DNA from: Streptomyces sp. NBRC 109706
Lineage (GTDB): Bacteria; Actinomycetota; Actinomycetes; Streptomycetales; Streptomycetaceae
Length of the DNA stretch: 64,000 nt
Assembly: GCF_000974485.1 (NCBI RefSeq)
Contig: NZ_BBOM01000010.1
Coordinates: 186,001-250,000 of the forward strand
Reading direction: 5' to 3'
Part shown: positions 56,532 to 63,780 of the stretch, piece by piece
Layout of the letters: each line of letters starts with the position of its first letter
How positions within the stretch are numbered: position 1 is the first letter of the stretch
The notes under the pieces: model-generated
Told to the model about the DNA's origin: nothing
What the model saw: only the letters and a program-made list of their open reading frames with translations
Databases searched by the model: none
Made by a program: the position numbers and the translations under genes

Positions 56532-57326
56532 TTATCGCTGCGGGATGCGGACGCGGCCGGACTTGGTGCGGGTGCGCACAGACAGGCGGGCGGCGATGGC
56601 CGGTGCGGTGGCGGTGATGGTGATGTCGCCGGACCTCGTGTCGGCGGTGATGCCGCACTCTGCGGTGGCGTGGGCGGCGATGTCGCCGGACTCGGTGGTG
56701 GCCCAGATGTGGCCGCTCGCGTTGAGGATGTTGATGTCGCCGGATCGGGTGTTGGCGTCGGCGATTTGGGTGTGGCCGAGGGTGATGTTGCCGAGGTGGG
56801 TTTTCGCGCTGGTGTTGGCGGCCCGCTCGATGTGGATGTGGCCGGACTGGGTGGCGGCGGTGGCGTCTGTGATCGTCCCGGCGATGGTGATGTCCGCCGA
56901 GTTGGTGCGGGCGGTGACCGAGCTGTTCTCGGGCACGGTGACGTCGATGGTGATCGGCGCCGGTTGTTGGGGCGCGGTGGCGGTGAGTGTGGCCTGGCTG
57001 CCGCCGAGGTGGATAGCGCCGTTGATGGTGTCGGCCTGGATGGTGGGCGCCCCGCTGCTGGCGGGGTTGATGATGTTCCGTGCGTGGTGGCGGGTGGCGT
57101 GGCTGTTGTTGATGGCCCTGACGATGAGCCTCGCGCCGTCCTGTCGGAGGGTGGCCGTGCGGACGATGTCGGCGGCCGGGCCCGACCGGCTGCTGGTGCG
57201 GATGGTGAGGGTGGCGCGCGTGCACTGGGGGGTGGCGCGGACGGTGATGGTGCCGGGGTGGTTGAGGAGGTGGGCGTCGATGGTGATGGGTCCGGTGGTG
57301 TTGGCGGTGAGGGTGCGGATGGTCAC
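56532..57326 (-). CDS. DUF4097-type beta-helical protein
   Basis: 264 aa. Repeats of the form TRSGDI-I-A, as in ANTRSGDINILNASGHIWATT, TESGDIAAH and DTRSGDITITATAP, build the right-handed beta-helix of DUF4097 (putative adhesin) proteins. There is no signal peptide or membrane anchor, so unlike many relatives it is cytoplasmic. Chromosomal versions in Streptomyces occur near regulators; the function is unknown. Confidence 0.75.
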   Translation of the reverse strand: MTIRTLTANTTGPITIDAHLLNHPGTITVRATPQCTRATLTIRTSSRSGPAADIVRTATLRQDGARLIVRAINNSHATRHHARNIINPASSGAPTIQADTINGAIHLGGSQATLTATAPQQPAPITIDVTVPENSSVTARTNSADITIAGTITDATAATQSGHIHIERAANTSAKTHLGNITLGHTQIADANTRSGDINILNASGHIWATTESGDIAAHATAECGITADTRSGDITITATAPAIAARLSVRTRTKSGRVRIPQR

Positions 57327-57437
57327 GGTGTCGTCTCCTGGTAGGGGCGCGGTGATGGTTGGGGGTTGGTGCCCTGGGCGGGTCTCGAATCCGCTGTGCT
57401 GCTCCCCTGGTTGGGGCCAGCTGCCAGGGCTGGGGGC

Positions 57438-57545
57438 CTACTGGCCTCGGGTGGCGGCCTCGCGGGCCTGTCGGACGTGGTCGGGCGAGTCGGGGGGTGG
57501 GGGCGGCGGGTCGCTGCCTTCGGCGGGCGCGGAGGGGTTGCTCAT
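57438..57545 (-). CDS. 35-aa proline-rich peptide
   Basis: Starts MSNPSAPAEGSDPPPPPPDS and ends in a short charged helix (HVRQAREAATRGQ). The RBS is weak (AGGAC about 12 nt upstream). Kept with low confidence as part of a chain of tiny genes. Confidence 0.3.
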   Translation of the reverse strand: MSNPSAPAEGSDPPPPPPDSPDHVRQAREAATRGQ

Positions 57546-57632
57546 CTTGGTTGTTGTGTCCTGTTCTGGGTGGGGGCTGGCCGGCCGTGTGCAGGTGGGC
57601 CGGCCAGCCCCAGGGTTATCGGTTGGGGCGTC

Positions 57633-57743
57633 TCATCGGGGCGGAGGTGGGGGGTTGGGGCAGGCGTGCACGTCCCCGACGGGGATGGGCCGCTGGCACC
57701 CGGGGCAGGTCACGAACGGCCGCGCGGGCGGGTAGTTCGTCAT
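57633..57743 (-). CDS. 36-aa zinc-ribbon peptide
   Basis: MTNYPPARPFVTCPGCQRPI then VGDVHACPN: CxxC plus a Cys-His pair. Its ATG overlaps the stop of the preceding tiny gene (ATGA). Possibly a minimal zinc ribbon. Confidence 0.45.
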   Translation of the reverse strand: MTNYPPARPFVTCPGCQRPIPVGDVHACPNPPPPPR

Positions 57744-57868
57744 CGCCGCCCCTGTGCGGTGCTGGGGTGCGGGGCGGGGATGGTCCTCGACTTGAGTACT
57801 TGGGCTCCGCAGGAGCAGGCCCACCATCCGTTGCCCACGCTGTTCGTGAAGCCGCACTTGTGGGCCAC
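57740..57868 (-). CDS. 42-aa Cys-rich peptide
   Basis: From GTG 57868: VAHKCGFTNSVGNGWWACSC, with C ... C-x-C, then a basic tail. Resembles the preceding 30-aa peptide (both start with AHK and carry C-x-C). Coupled by ATGA to the next gene. Confidence 0.42.
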   Translation of the reverse strand: MAHKCGFTNSVGNGWWACSCGAQVLKSRTIPAPHPSTAQGRR

Positions 57869-57869
57869 G

Positions 57870-57962
57870 TCAGAACCCCTCGCTGCTCCGGTCGCAGGCG
57901 CCGCACGTGCAGGTGCGGGTCCGGCGATCAGCGCTGTAGGTCCACTTGTGCTTGTGCGCCAT
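57870..57962 (-). CDS. 30-aa Cys-rich peptide
   Basis: MAHKHKWTYSADRRTRTCTC then GACDRSSEGF: C-x-C-x2-C with upstream His residues. Its ATG shares TGATG with the previous tiny gene. Low information but consistently coupled. Confidence 0.4.
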   Translation of the reverse strand: MAHKHKWTYSADRRTRTCTCGACDRSSEGF

Positions 57963-58102
57963 CAGCGGCCCCCGTTCGTGGGCCCGCTGTCCGGCTGGGG
58001 GGGCTCGCTGCGCTGGGTGGGGTCGGGGTACCAGGGGTGCGGGTCGCATTGCGGGCAGCCGCTGCTGGCGGAGCAGTTGGGGCCGTGGGTTCCGCTGGTC
58101 AC
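57962..58102 (-). CDS. 46-aa Cys/Pro-rich peptide
   Basis: From GTG 58102: VTSGTHGPNCSASSGCPQCD then HPWYPDP and a proline-rich tail. C-x5-C-x2-C motif. GTGA overlap with the gene before and TGATG with the one after. Confidence 0.42.
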   Translation of the reverse strand: MTSGTHGPNCSASSGCPQCDPHPWYPDPTQRSEPPQPDSGPTNGGR

Positions 58103-58248
58103 CGGGTGCCTCCGATGAGGGTGGCGGCGTGGTGGCCGGCCCGGGCGCGCCCGGTGGGGGTGTAGGGCGGGATGGTGGGCGGGGTGGTGCCGGTGGGCCG
58201 CACGGGGGTGCGGCGTGTACAGGTAGCGCGTTCGCGGATACGCTGCAC
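58099..58248 (-). CDS. 49-aa basic peptide
   Basis: GTG start at 58248 with a good GGAGGA 6 nt upstream. Sequence RIRERATCTRRTPVRPTGTT then a glycine/histidine end. First gene of the tiny-gene chain running to 57633; later members rely on coupling. Confidence 0.45.
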   Translation of the reverse strand: MQRIRERATCTRRTPVRPTGTTPPTIPPYTPTGRARAGHHAATLIGGTR

Positions 58249-58354
58249 GGCGATCCTCCTTCTTGATCTTGCGGTTGGGTTGGGGGTCAGCGGTCCCCGC
58301 TGCCATATGGCGCTGCAATCGCCGGCAGTCGGGGGCCGTTTCTCGCGTCCGGGC

Positions 58355-58528
58355 TCAGGTGGCCGGGGACAGCTCCTCGGCGTGGACGGTGGACTCGCGG
58401 CCGTCGTCCTCGCGGATGCGGACCAGGTTGCCGTTGGCGGTGGTGACCTTGCCGGTCTCGCCGCCCTTGTGTCGGGTGGGCTGGATCGGGCTGGTGACGG
58501 TGACGCGGTCACCCGGGCTGTACGTCAT
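58355..58528 (-). CDS. Small KOW/SH3-like protein
   Basis: 57 aa from ATG 58528 (AGGAA about 7 nt upstream). TYSPGDRVTVTSPIQPTRHK, GETGKVTTANGNLVRI and STVHAEEL follow the pattern of KOW/SH3-like barrels used for nucleic acid or ribosome contacts. Function unknown; lies between the tiny-gene chain and the excisionase. Confidence 0.55.
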   Translation of the reverse strand: MTYSPGDRVTVTSPIQPTRHKGGETGKVTTANGNLVRIREDDGRESTVHAEELSPAT

Positions 58529-58607
58529 ATGACATTCCTGTTTGCTCATCAGGGTTGGGTTGGGACCAGCGGCCCGGGGCGTTCCAGCGCCCGGCGGGCC
58601 TCAGGGG

Positions 58608-58796
58608 TCAGGCCGCGAGGTGGCCTTTCACCTCGGACTCGGGGATACGGATCGCGCCTCCCGGGCCACTGTCCGGGGCGCCCGGGGTCACGAGGCGGCC
58701 GTAGCGGTACGCCTGAAGGCGTCCGATCTTGACCCATCGGTAGACGGTGGACGGGTGCACCTTGAGTCGGGCCGCCACCTCCTTCACGCGCAGCAT
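58608..58796 (-). CDS. xis: Excisionase-like HTH protein
   Basis: 62 aa MerR/HTH_17 fold: MLRVKEVAARLKVHPSTVYR then WVKIGRLQAYRYG and RIPESEVKGHL, typical of Xis/BldC-like recombination directionality and regulatory proteins. In actinobacterial integrative elements xis commonly sits near a KorSA-type GntR regulator, as here (divergent). No integrase gene is visible in the window, so excision control is inferred. BldC-like regulator is the alternative. Confidence 0.75.
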   Translation of the reverse strand: MLRVKEVAARLKVHPSTVYRWVKIGRLQAYRYGRLVTPGAPDSGPGGAIRIPESEVKGHLAA

Positions 58797-58840
58797 TTGT
58801 CGCTCCTGATCTGGTAGTTGCAGGCTTCGCGCCTGTCGCA

Positions 58841-58854
58841 GAGCTTAATAGCTC
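58841..58854. promoter_or_regulatory. Palindrome overlapping the xis -10 region
   Basis: GAGCTTAATAGCTC is a perfect 5-bp-arm palindrome with a TAAT centre. On the minus strand it contains TATTAA, a likely -10 for the excisionase gene, with TTGCTA about 15 nt upstream. A nearby AAGCTC at 58870 repeats half of it. Good candidate operator for the divergent GntR regulator. Confidence 0.5.
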
Positions 58855-58960
58855 GCCGACCTTTTTAGCAAGCTCTTGGGGGTAGAAGTGGATCTACGCA
58901 GGTGGGAGGCTTACTCATTAAGGATCTAAGGTGGCGCCTGCCGTCACATGGAGGGGCAGC

Positions 58961-59716
58961 ATGACTAAGAAGCAGTGGGACAGGCGTCCGGCCGCCGAAC
59001 GGATCGCGGCCAGCATCCGAACAATGATCATGAGAGGAGAGGAAGGGTGGGAGCCGGCGGCACAGCTCCCGACCACAGCAGACTTGATGGCCGAGCACGG
59101 GGTCTCCAACGTGACGATCCAGAGGGCTGTCGGCGTTCTCAAGTCGGAGGGCCTGCTGGTTGGGCGCTCCGGGAGTGGCGTCTACGTGAGGGATGAGGCG
59201 CCACACGTCATCACACCGGCGTCGTACATCTCGCCGGAACCCGACAGCGCTGCGGACCGCTGGAAAATCAGCGCCTCTCACCGCGGCCGAGAGACCAACC
59301 GCGTCCTGGCAGCCGGGGAGATCGTCGCCCCCAAGCGGGTCGCCGAGGCGTTGGGCGAGGAGACGGTGATCCGCCGCAAGCGCCTGGGGTTGCTCGATGG
59401 GGAGCCTGCGGAGGTGACCTACTCGTACTACCCCGCCTCATGGGCGCGGGGGACAGAGCTTGCGCAGCGGAGGAAGATCCGCGGCGGATCGCCACGGGTC
59501 CTCGCCGAGCTGGGGCACCGCTTGGCACCTCCTCAGGTGGATGAGGTTTCCGCGAGGTGGGCGACGCCTGAGGAGTACGAGCTGCTCCAACTCCCTGGCG
59601 ATGTACCGGTTTTCGACGTGTTCCGCATGGTGCCCGACAGCGAGGGGGTGGCGGTTGAGGTCACCGAGCTGATTAAGCCTGGGCACATTTTCAAGCTGGG
59701 GTACCGCGTGTCCTGA
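58961..59716 (+). CDS. GntR-family regulator with UTRA domain (KorSA-like)
   Basis: 251 aa from the ATG at 58961 (GGAGGGG upstream; the frame is open to 58931). N-terminal winged helix (AERIAASIRTMIMRGEEGWE, AQLPTTADLMAEHGVSNVTIQ, VLKSEGLLVGR), then a UTRA ligand-binding domain (AALGEETVIRRKRLGLLDGEPAEVTYSYYP-type core, DEVSARWATPEEYELLQLP, PVFDVFRM). This is the architecture of KorSA, the repressor of transfer/replication in pSAM2-type elements. Probably represses xis and the plus-strand replication-side genes until a ligand binds. Confidence 0.82.
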   Translation: MTKKQWDRRPAAERIAASIRTMIMRGEEGWEPAAQLPTTADLMAEHGVSNVTIQRAVGVLKSEGLLVGRSGSGVYVRDEAPHVITPASYISPEPDSAADRWKISASHRGRETNRVLAAGEIVAPKRVAEALGEETVIRRKRLGLLDGEPAEVTYSYYPASWARGTELAQRRKIRGGSPRVLAELGHRLAPPQVDEVSARWATPEEYELLQLPGDVPVFDVFRMVPDSEGVAVEVTELIKPGHIFKLGYRVS

Positions 59717-59912
59717 CCTGCGAGGCCAGCCTCAACAGGCACACAACAAACGCAAAGCTTGCCGCAATTTCTATTATGCTTTACGGTGTTACTCAGTGCC
59801 ACGCAGTGAACGCGTAAAGACCCCCAGGGCGCCGCAGTGGCGACATCCTGAGGGCCGGCACCAGCGGACTGCCATCCGCTGATCAATGAGTCCCTGCTGG
59901 AAGGACTACGCA
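59717..59912 (+). promoter_or_regulatory. Promoter region of the replication-side operon
   Basis: 196 bp, clearly AT-richer than its surroundings (CAATTTCTATTATGCTTTAC). Contains TATTAT and TTTACG as possible -10 elements and a short inverted pair around CAGTG. TTACTCA occurs here (about 59789) and upstream of the GntR gene (about 58913), a possible shared site. GGAAGG before ATG 59913. Confidence 0.45.
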
Positions 59913-60665
59913 ATGAGCGTAGCAACGCCGATGCCGCCTGCCCGTGTGCAGGCTGAGCACGCCCGCCCCACCCCGGCCGCCGAGGCTGACGGCTGGTGGC
60001 CCGCCGGCCATCCGCACCCCGCGTGGTGTGCGCGTGACGAGCATGACGACACCGAGCCGGCCATGTACTCCTGTGTGGGTGACTCCGCCCGTACGGACCT
60101 GTCTCTCCCTCAGCATCAGGCCGTTGCTGGCATGGGCCTGTGGCTCCAGGTTGAGGTGCAGCAGCATGTGGCTGATGAGGCGCCGACGGTCCACGTGATG
60201 GCGGGGGACCTGGCTGAGCAGGAGCGTGTGTTGACAGTGGATGAGGCTGAGGCGCATGCGCGGGATCTGCTGGAGGCGGTGCGCGCGGTGCGGGCCGAGT
60301 CCGGGGCGTGCTTCGGAGCGTCCGTGGCTGCTGTCTCGGTGCCGGCGTGGTCGCCGGGGCCAGGTGTGGCGGTGGAGTGGGGTGTGCGTTTGCCGGACAT
60401 TGGTGGTGAGCCGGCTGAGGTGGATGTGCGGGATAACCTGGCGGACGCCTTGGCGGCGTTGGGGCGGTACTCGTCGGTGGTGACGGGCGTGGCGCTGGTG
60501 TGGCGTGCGGTGCAGCTCGGCGAGTGGGTGGTGGCTGCTGAGGCGGGGGGGAGCCTGGCGCCTGCTGTGGCTGACGGGAACTGCTCGGTGACGCACGGCC
60601 GTTCGCAGGGTGAGGGCTACAGCACCCACGGTGAGGCCGTGGCGCAGAATGGGGGCAGGGCGTGA
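59913..60665 (+). CDS. DUF6907-like protein
   Basis: 250 aa. N-terminal GHPHPAWCARDEHDDTEPAM and HIS-type features followed by SLPQHQAVAGMGLWLQVEVQ and VLTVDEAEAHARDLLEAVRAV match DUF6907, a family of Streptomyces phage/element proteins with WC...H and a C-terminal helix. The remaining ~110 residues are a second small domain. First gene of a coupled plus-strand operon (GTGA with the next). Function unknown. Confidence 0.65.
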   Translation: MSVATPMPPARVQAEHARPTPAAEADGWWPAGHPHPAWCARDEHDDTEPAMYSCVGDSARTDLSLPQHQAVAGMGLWLQVEVQQHVADEAPTVHVMAGDLAEQERVLTVDEAEAHARDLLEAVRAVRAESGACFGASVAAVSVPAWSPGPGVAVEWGVRLPDIGGEPAEVDVRDNLADALAALGRYSSVVTGVALVWRAVQLGEWVVAAEAGGSLAPAVADGNCSVTHGRSQGEGYSTHGEAVAQNGGRA

Positions 60666-61387
60666 CCGAGCGGAGTGTGGTTGAGCACGCACTGACGGTC
60701 TACTACGACAGCGCCGAGATGGCGCGGCGGGTCCTCGCACAGCACGACGAGGCTGAGGTCGCCCGCCTGCGGGGCGCGTTGTCGGACGCGGCGGACCAAG
60801 TTGCGGGGTTGGAGTCCGATCTGGGGGGCGAGTCCGCCGAGGTCACCCGGCTGCGGGCCCGCGTTGAGGAGCTGGTGCGGCAGCGGGATGACGCGCTGGT
60901 GGGGATCGTCACGGCCAAGGCCGATGACGAGTTGGGGCCGGTGACTCCGCTCCGCTGGGGCCTGGGCGATGTGGAGGCGGACGACGACGGCAACCTGATG
61001 ATCCTCATGTCCGGGCCCGACCGCGAGCCGTACATGCTGGAGCTGGACGCCGAGCGCGCCGCCGCGCTGCGCGACGAGCTGCCGGTCGCCGGCCCGGCCA
61101 GCGGAGGCTACCCGCCGGCCCTGCCCTGGGCGGCCTGGCTGGACGCCGACGACCTGTCCGCGCTGCTGGACGCCGTATCCGACGTGGTGGTGCCGCATGC
61201 GCCGGCCGGCGAGCGGCTGACCGCGCTGGAGGAGGTGCTGGCCATGTACCGGCTGATCGCCGAGGTCGACCACGCCCAGGCGGTCGTATCCGGGCCCGGT
61301 CCGGATAGTGACGGGGACGTGTTGGTGGCGGTGCTGGACGCCCACGGCGTCGCCGACATCCCGGTCAGGGGTGACGGCCGTGGCTAA
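60662..61387 (+). CDS. Hypothetical protein with coiled coil
   Basis: 241 aa. Residues 25-70 form a coiled coil (EVARLRGALSDAADQVAGLE, VTRLRARVEELVRQRDDAL). Next is a small beta domain (TPLRWGLGDVEADDDGNLMI), then an acidic helical region (DADDLSALLDAVSDVVVPHA). GTG start overlaps the DUF6907 stop. No recognised catalytic motif. Confidence 0.55.
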   Translation: MTERSVVEHALTVYYDSAEMARRVLAQHDEAEVARLRGALSDAADQVAGLESDLGGESAEVTRLRARVEELVRQRDDALVGIVTAKADDELGPVTPLRWGLGDVEADDDGNLMILMSGPDREPYMLELDAERAAALRDELPVAGPASGGYPPALPWAAWLDADDLSALLDAVSDVVVPHAPAGERLTALEEVLAMYRLIAEVDHAQAVVSGPGPDSDGDVLVAVLDAHGVADIPVRGDGRG

Positions 61388-61661
61388 CCGGACGCCGATG
61401 AGTGCCCGCGCGACGCTGGAGGTCATGGTCCGCACGGGCCGGGGCCAGATGACGGTCTGGTCTCCGACCGAGGTCAAGCAGGCGCTCGACCGCTACCGGG
61501 CTGAGGCGCGGGCCGACGTGCTGGTCGAGCAGGCCGACGAGATGGTGGACGCCTGCCCGGCGCACGGGGAGGCCGAGGAGGCGTGGACGGTGTGCCACTG
61601 CGAGGTCGCCGACGAGATGCGGCGCCTCGCCGACCTGATGCGTCCGGGAGGTGACCGGTGA
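61380..61661 (+). CDS. Small hypothetical protein
   Basis: 93 aa from the GTG at 61380 (AGGGGTGA 6 nt upstream; GTG 61371 possible). TEVKQALDRYRAEARADVLV helix, then CPAHGEAEEAWTVCHCEVAD with several Cys/His. Overlaps both neighbours, so it is part of the same operon. Function unknown. Confidence 0.55.
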   Translation: MANRTPMSARATLEVMVRTGRGQMTVWSPTEVKQALDRYRAEARADVLVEQADEMVDACPAHGEAEEAWTVCHCEVADEMRRLADLMRPGGDR

Positions 61662-62728
61662 GCGCGACGACCAAGATCGAATGGACGGACGCTACATGGA
61701 ACCCGGTGACGGGCTACACGAAAGTCTCCCCAGGGTGCGACAACTGCTACGCGGAGACGCTGGCGGAGCGCTTCCGGGGCACCGGCGGCCACTACTTCGA
61801 GCAGGGCTTCGACGTGACATTGCGGCCGGAAAAGCTGCTGGAGCCGCTGCGGTGGCGGAAGCCGCGCCGGGTGTTTGTCAATTCGATGAGCGATCTCTTC
61901 CATGCCTCGGTGCCGGACGAGTATGTGGCGCGGGTGTGGGCGGTGATGGCCCTGGCCCCGCAGCACACATTCCAGGTGCTGACGAAGCGGCACGGGCGGC
62001 TGCGGGCGCTGCTCAGCAGCCCCCAGTTCCGGGAGCTGTGCGAGGCAGAGTGGAACTGGTTGGTGGGCGACGAGTCCACTCCGATGCCGCAGTACCGGCG
62101 TGACGCGTTCATGCGGCAGTGGTGGAGCGAGTTCTCCAGGCCGTTGCGCAACGTCTGGTTGGGCGTCTCTGCGGAGGACCAGGAGCGCGCCGATCTGCGG
62201 GTGCCGGCCCTGTTGGAAACGCCGGCTGCTGTGCGGTTCCTGTCCTGTGAACCACTCCTCGGGCCGATCGACCTCGAAGGGCCGCTGGACGGGCCCGGGA
62301 CCCGCCGGCAGTTGACGTACTGGCTGACGGGACGCCCCGGGGTCGGGGCGCCGAGCCCGACGCTCAGCGGTGTGGACATGCGGCCCCTGACGGTGGGGCC
62401 GCGCCTTGACTGGGTGATTGCTGGGGGTGAGTCCGGGCGCGGTGCGCGTCCGATGCACCCCGACTGGGCCCGCCGGCTGCGGGACCAGTGCCAGCAGGCG
62501 GGCGTGCCGTTCCTGTTCAAGCAGTGGGGCGAGTACGTGCCGACTGGCTACCTGGTGATCGGTGGCACGGGCAGCGGCACGCTGGCCTTCAAGGACCCGG
62601 TGGACGAGTTGGGCCACCGGGTGGAGGTGCGGCGCGTGGGGAAGGGGCGCGCTGGCCGTGAGTTGGATGGACGGGTCTGGGACGAGTTCCCGACCCCGAG
62701 CCGGGCGCGCGGGGGTGAGGCGTCGTGA
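61658..62728 (+). CDS. DUF5131 (phage Gp37/Gp68) family protein
   Basis: 356 aa. Signature start IEWTDATWNPVTGYTKVSPG followed by CDNCYAE (C-x2-CYAE), then RRVFVNSMSDLFH, HTFQVLTKRHGRL, NVWLGVSAEDQ, FLSCEPLLGPIDL, WVIAGGESGRGARPMHPDW and PFLFKQWGEY, all conserved in Gp37/Gp68 proteins. The fold resembles radical-SAM/TIM-barrel enzymes with a Cys motif, but the reaction is unknown. Often carried by phages and integrative elements. GTGA overlaps on both sides. The DUF5131 call is firm; any enzymatic role is inference. Confidence 0.85.
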   Translation: MSATTKIEWTDATWNPVTGYTKVSPGCDNCYAETLAERFRGTGGHYFEQGFDVTLRPEKLLEPLRWRKPRRVFVNSMSDLFHASVPDEYVARVWAVMALAPQHTFQVLTKRHGRLRALLSSPQFRELCEAEWNWLVGDESTPMPQYRRDAFMRQWWSEFSRPLRNVWLGVSAEDQERADLRVPALLETPAAVRFLSCEPLLGPIDLEGPLDGPGTRRQLTYWLTGRPGVGAPSPTLSGVDMRPLTVGPRLDWVIAGGESGRGARPMHPDWARRLRDQCQQAGVPFLFKQWGEYVPTGYLVIGGTGSGTLAFKDPVDELGHRVEVRRVGKGRAGRELDGRVWDEFPTPSRARGGEAS

Positions 62729-63444
62729 GCGTGGAAACCCTCACTGCCGAGCTGCCGGCCGATGTGGAGGCCCTGCGGGAGCTGTGTCTGGCGCAGCGGG
62801 AGCAGCTGCGGCGGCTGGAGCGGGACGCGTTGACGGGGCTGCTGCGGCGTGAGCCCTGGCACGACCGCGCGGAGGCGTGGCTGGCCGATCCGGAGACCGG
62901 CCCGTGGGCGCTGGCATTCCTGGATCTGGACGGGTTCAAGCCGGTCAACGACCGGCTGGGGCACGCGGCCGGCGACGAGCTGCTGCGCGCCATCGGTGGC
63001 CGCCTCTCCGCGTGGGCCGAGCGGGCGGGCGCTCTGGTTGGCCGGCTGGGCGGCGACGAGTTCGCCGCGCTGTGGCCGTCTGCCGGGCCGGAGGCGGCCC
63101 GAGTGGGGGCGGCCGAGGTGGCGCGGCGCATCGCCGTCCCGGTGCTGCTGACCGGGGACGGGCTGCCGCCTGCTGTGCGCGGCGCCCAGGTACGGGTGAC
63201 GGCCTCGGTCGGCGTTGTTCGGCAGGCGGACCATCCGGACGCTGGGCTGGGCGAGTTGCTGGGGCTGGCCGACGCGGCGATGTACCGGGCCAAGGAGGCC
63301 GGCGAGGCCGGCGCTCCGGGGCCCCGGGTGTGGCTGGCCGACCCGGACGTCGCCGCATGGCGCGAGCGGGCTGCCTGCCAGCGGCCGGCTGGTGAGCGGC
63401 GGGCGGGACGGCCCTACCCAGCCCCCACCACCCCGCCCGAATAA
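62725..63444 (+). CDS. Stand-alone GGDEF (diguanylate cyclase) protein
   Basis: 239 aa, cytosolic, no sensor domain. A short N-terminal helix (ALRELCLAQREQLRRLERD) leads into DALTGLLRR. FLDLDGFKPVNDRLGHAAGD (65-84) is the substrate/metal region, and RLGGDEFAALW holds an intact GGDEF (109-113). The inhibitory I-site RxxD is absent (RAGA at 100-103). An insertion follows before VTASVGVV and ADAAMYRAKEAG. It should make cyclic di-GMP without product inhibition, or act as a GTP sensor. In streptomycetes c-di-GMP keeps BldD active and blocks sporulation, so a mobile-element copy could hold the host in vegetative growth. Coupled to DUF5131 (GTGA). Confidence 0.88.
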   Translation: MSVETLTAELPADVEALRELCLAQREQLRRLERDALTGLLRREPWHDRAEAWLADPETGPWALAFLDLDGFKPVNDRLGHAAGDELLRAIGGRLSAWAERAGALVGRLGGDEFAALWPSAGPEAARVGAAEVARRIAVPVLLTGDGLPPAVRGAQVRVTASVGVVRQADHPDAGLGELLGLADAAMYRAKEAGEAGAPGPRVWLADPDVAAWRERAACQRPAGERRAGRPYPAPTTPPE

Positions 63445-63699
63445 CCACTGGGGACGGCCACCGCGCCGCCCCCACCTCTCCCACGCCAGGGCCCTGGCCG
63501 CGCACACCTGCGTCTGGCCGGGGCCCTGGCCCACCCATGCCTCACACACCCCCAACGCCCTGCCCGGGGCGGCTGGTTGAGCTGGCGCGGCGCGCTGGCG
63601 GGTCGGCGGTTTTCACGCGCTCCTGTGAACCGTCGCGCCGCCCTCGTGCGCCCGTGCCGCCGCTCCCACCCCCCGGGTCGGCCTGACCGGAGAACTACC

Positions 63700-63780
63700 G
63701 TGCCCCCGCACAAGAACCACCCCACCCACGACCGCCGCCAGGCACAGGCCGGAGCGTCCCGCCAGGCGGTGTCCCGGTGA
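63700..63780 (+). CDS. 26-aa basic peptide
   Basis: From GTG 63700: VPPHKNHPTHDRRQAQAGAS, ending VSR. GGAGA lies about 9 nt upstream and the stop overlaps the next GTG (GTGA). It may be a small leader that couples translation to the replication-type gene. Confidence 0.35.
   Translation: MPPHKNHPTHDRRQAQAGASRQAVSR

Noticed and set aside
57385..57425. GGTCTCGAATCC, resembling a tRNA T-arm
   Set aside because: The loop length is wrong and no acceptor, D or anticodon stems can be formed around it.
63445..63699. Possible gene between GGDEF and the replication-type gene
   Set aside because: Only low-complexity Pro/Arg/His frames without RBS; GC-rich palindromes such as CCAGGGCCCTGG recur but form no clear site.
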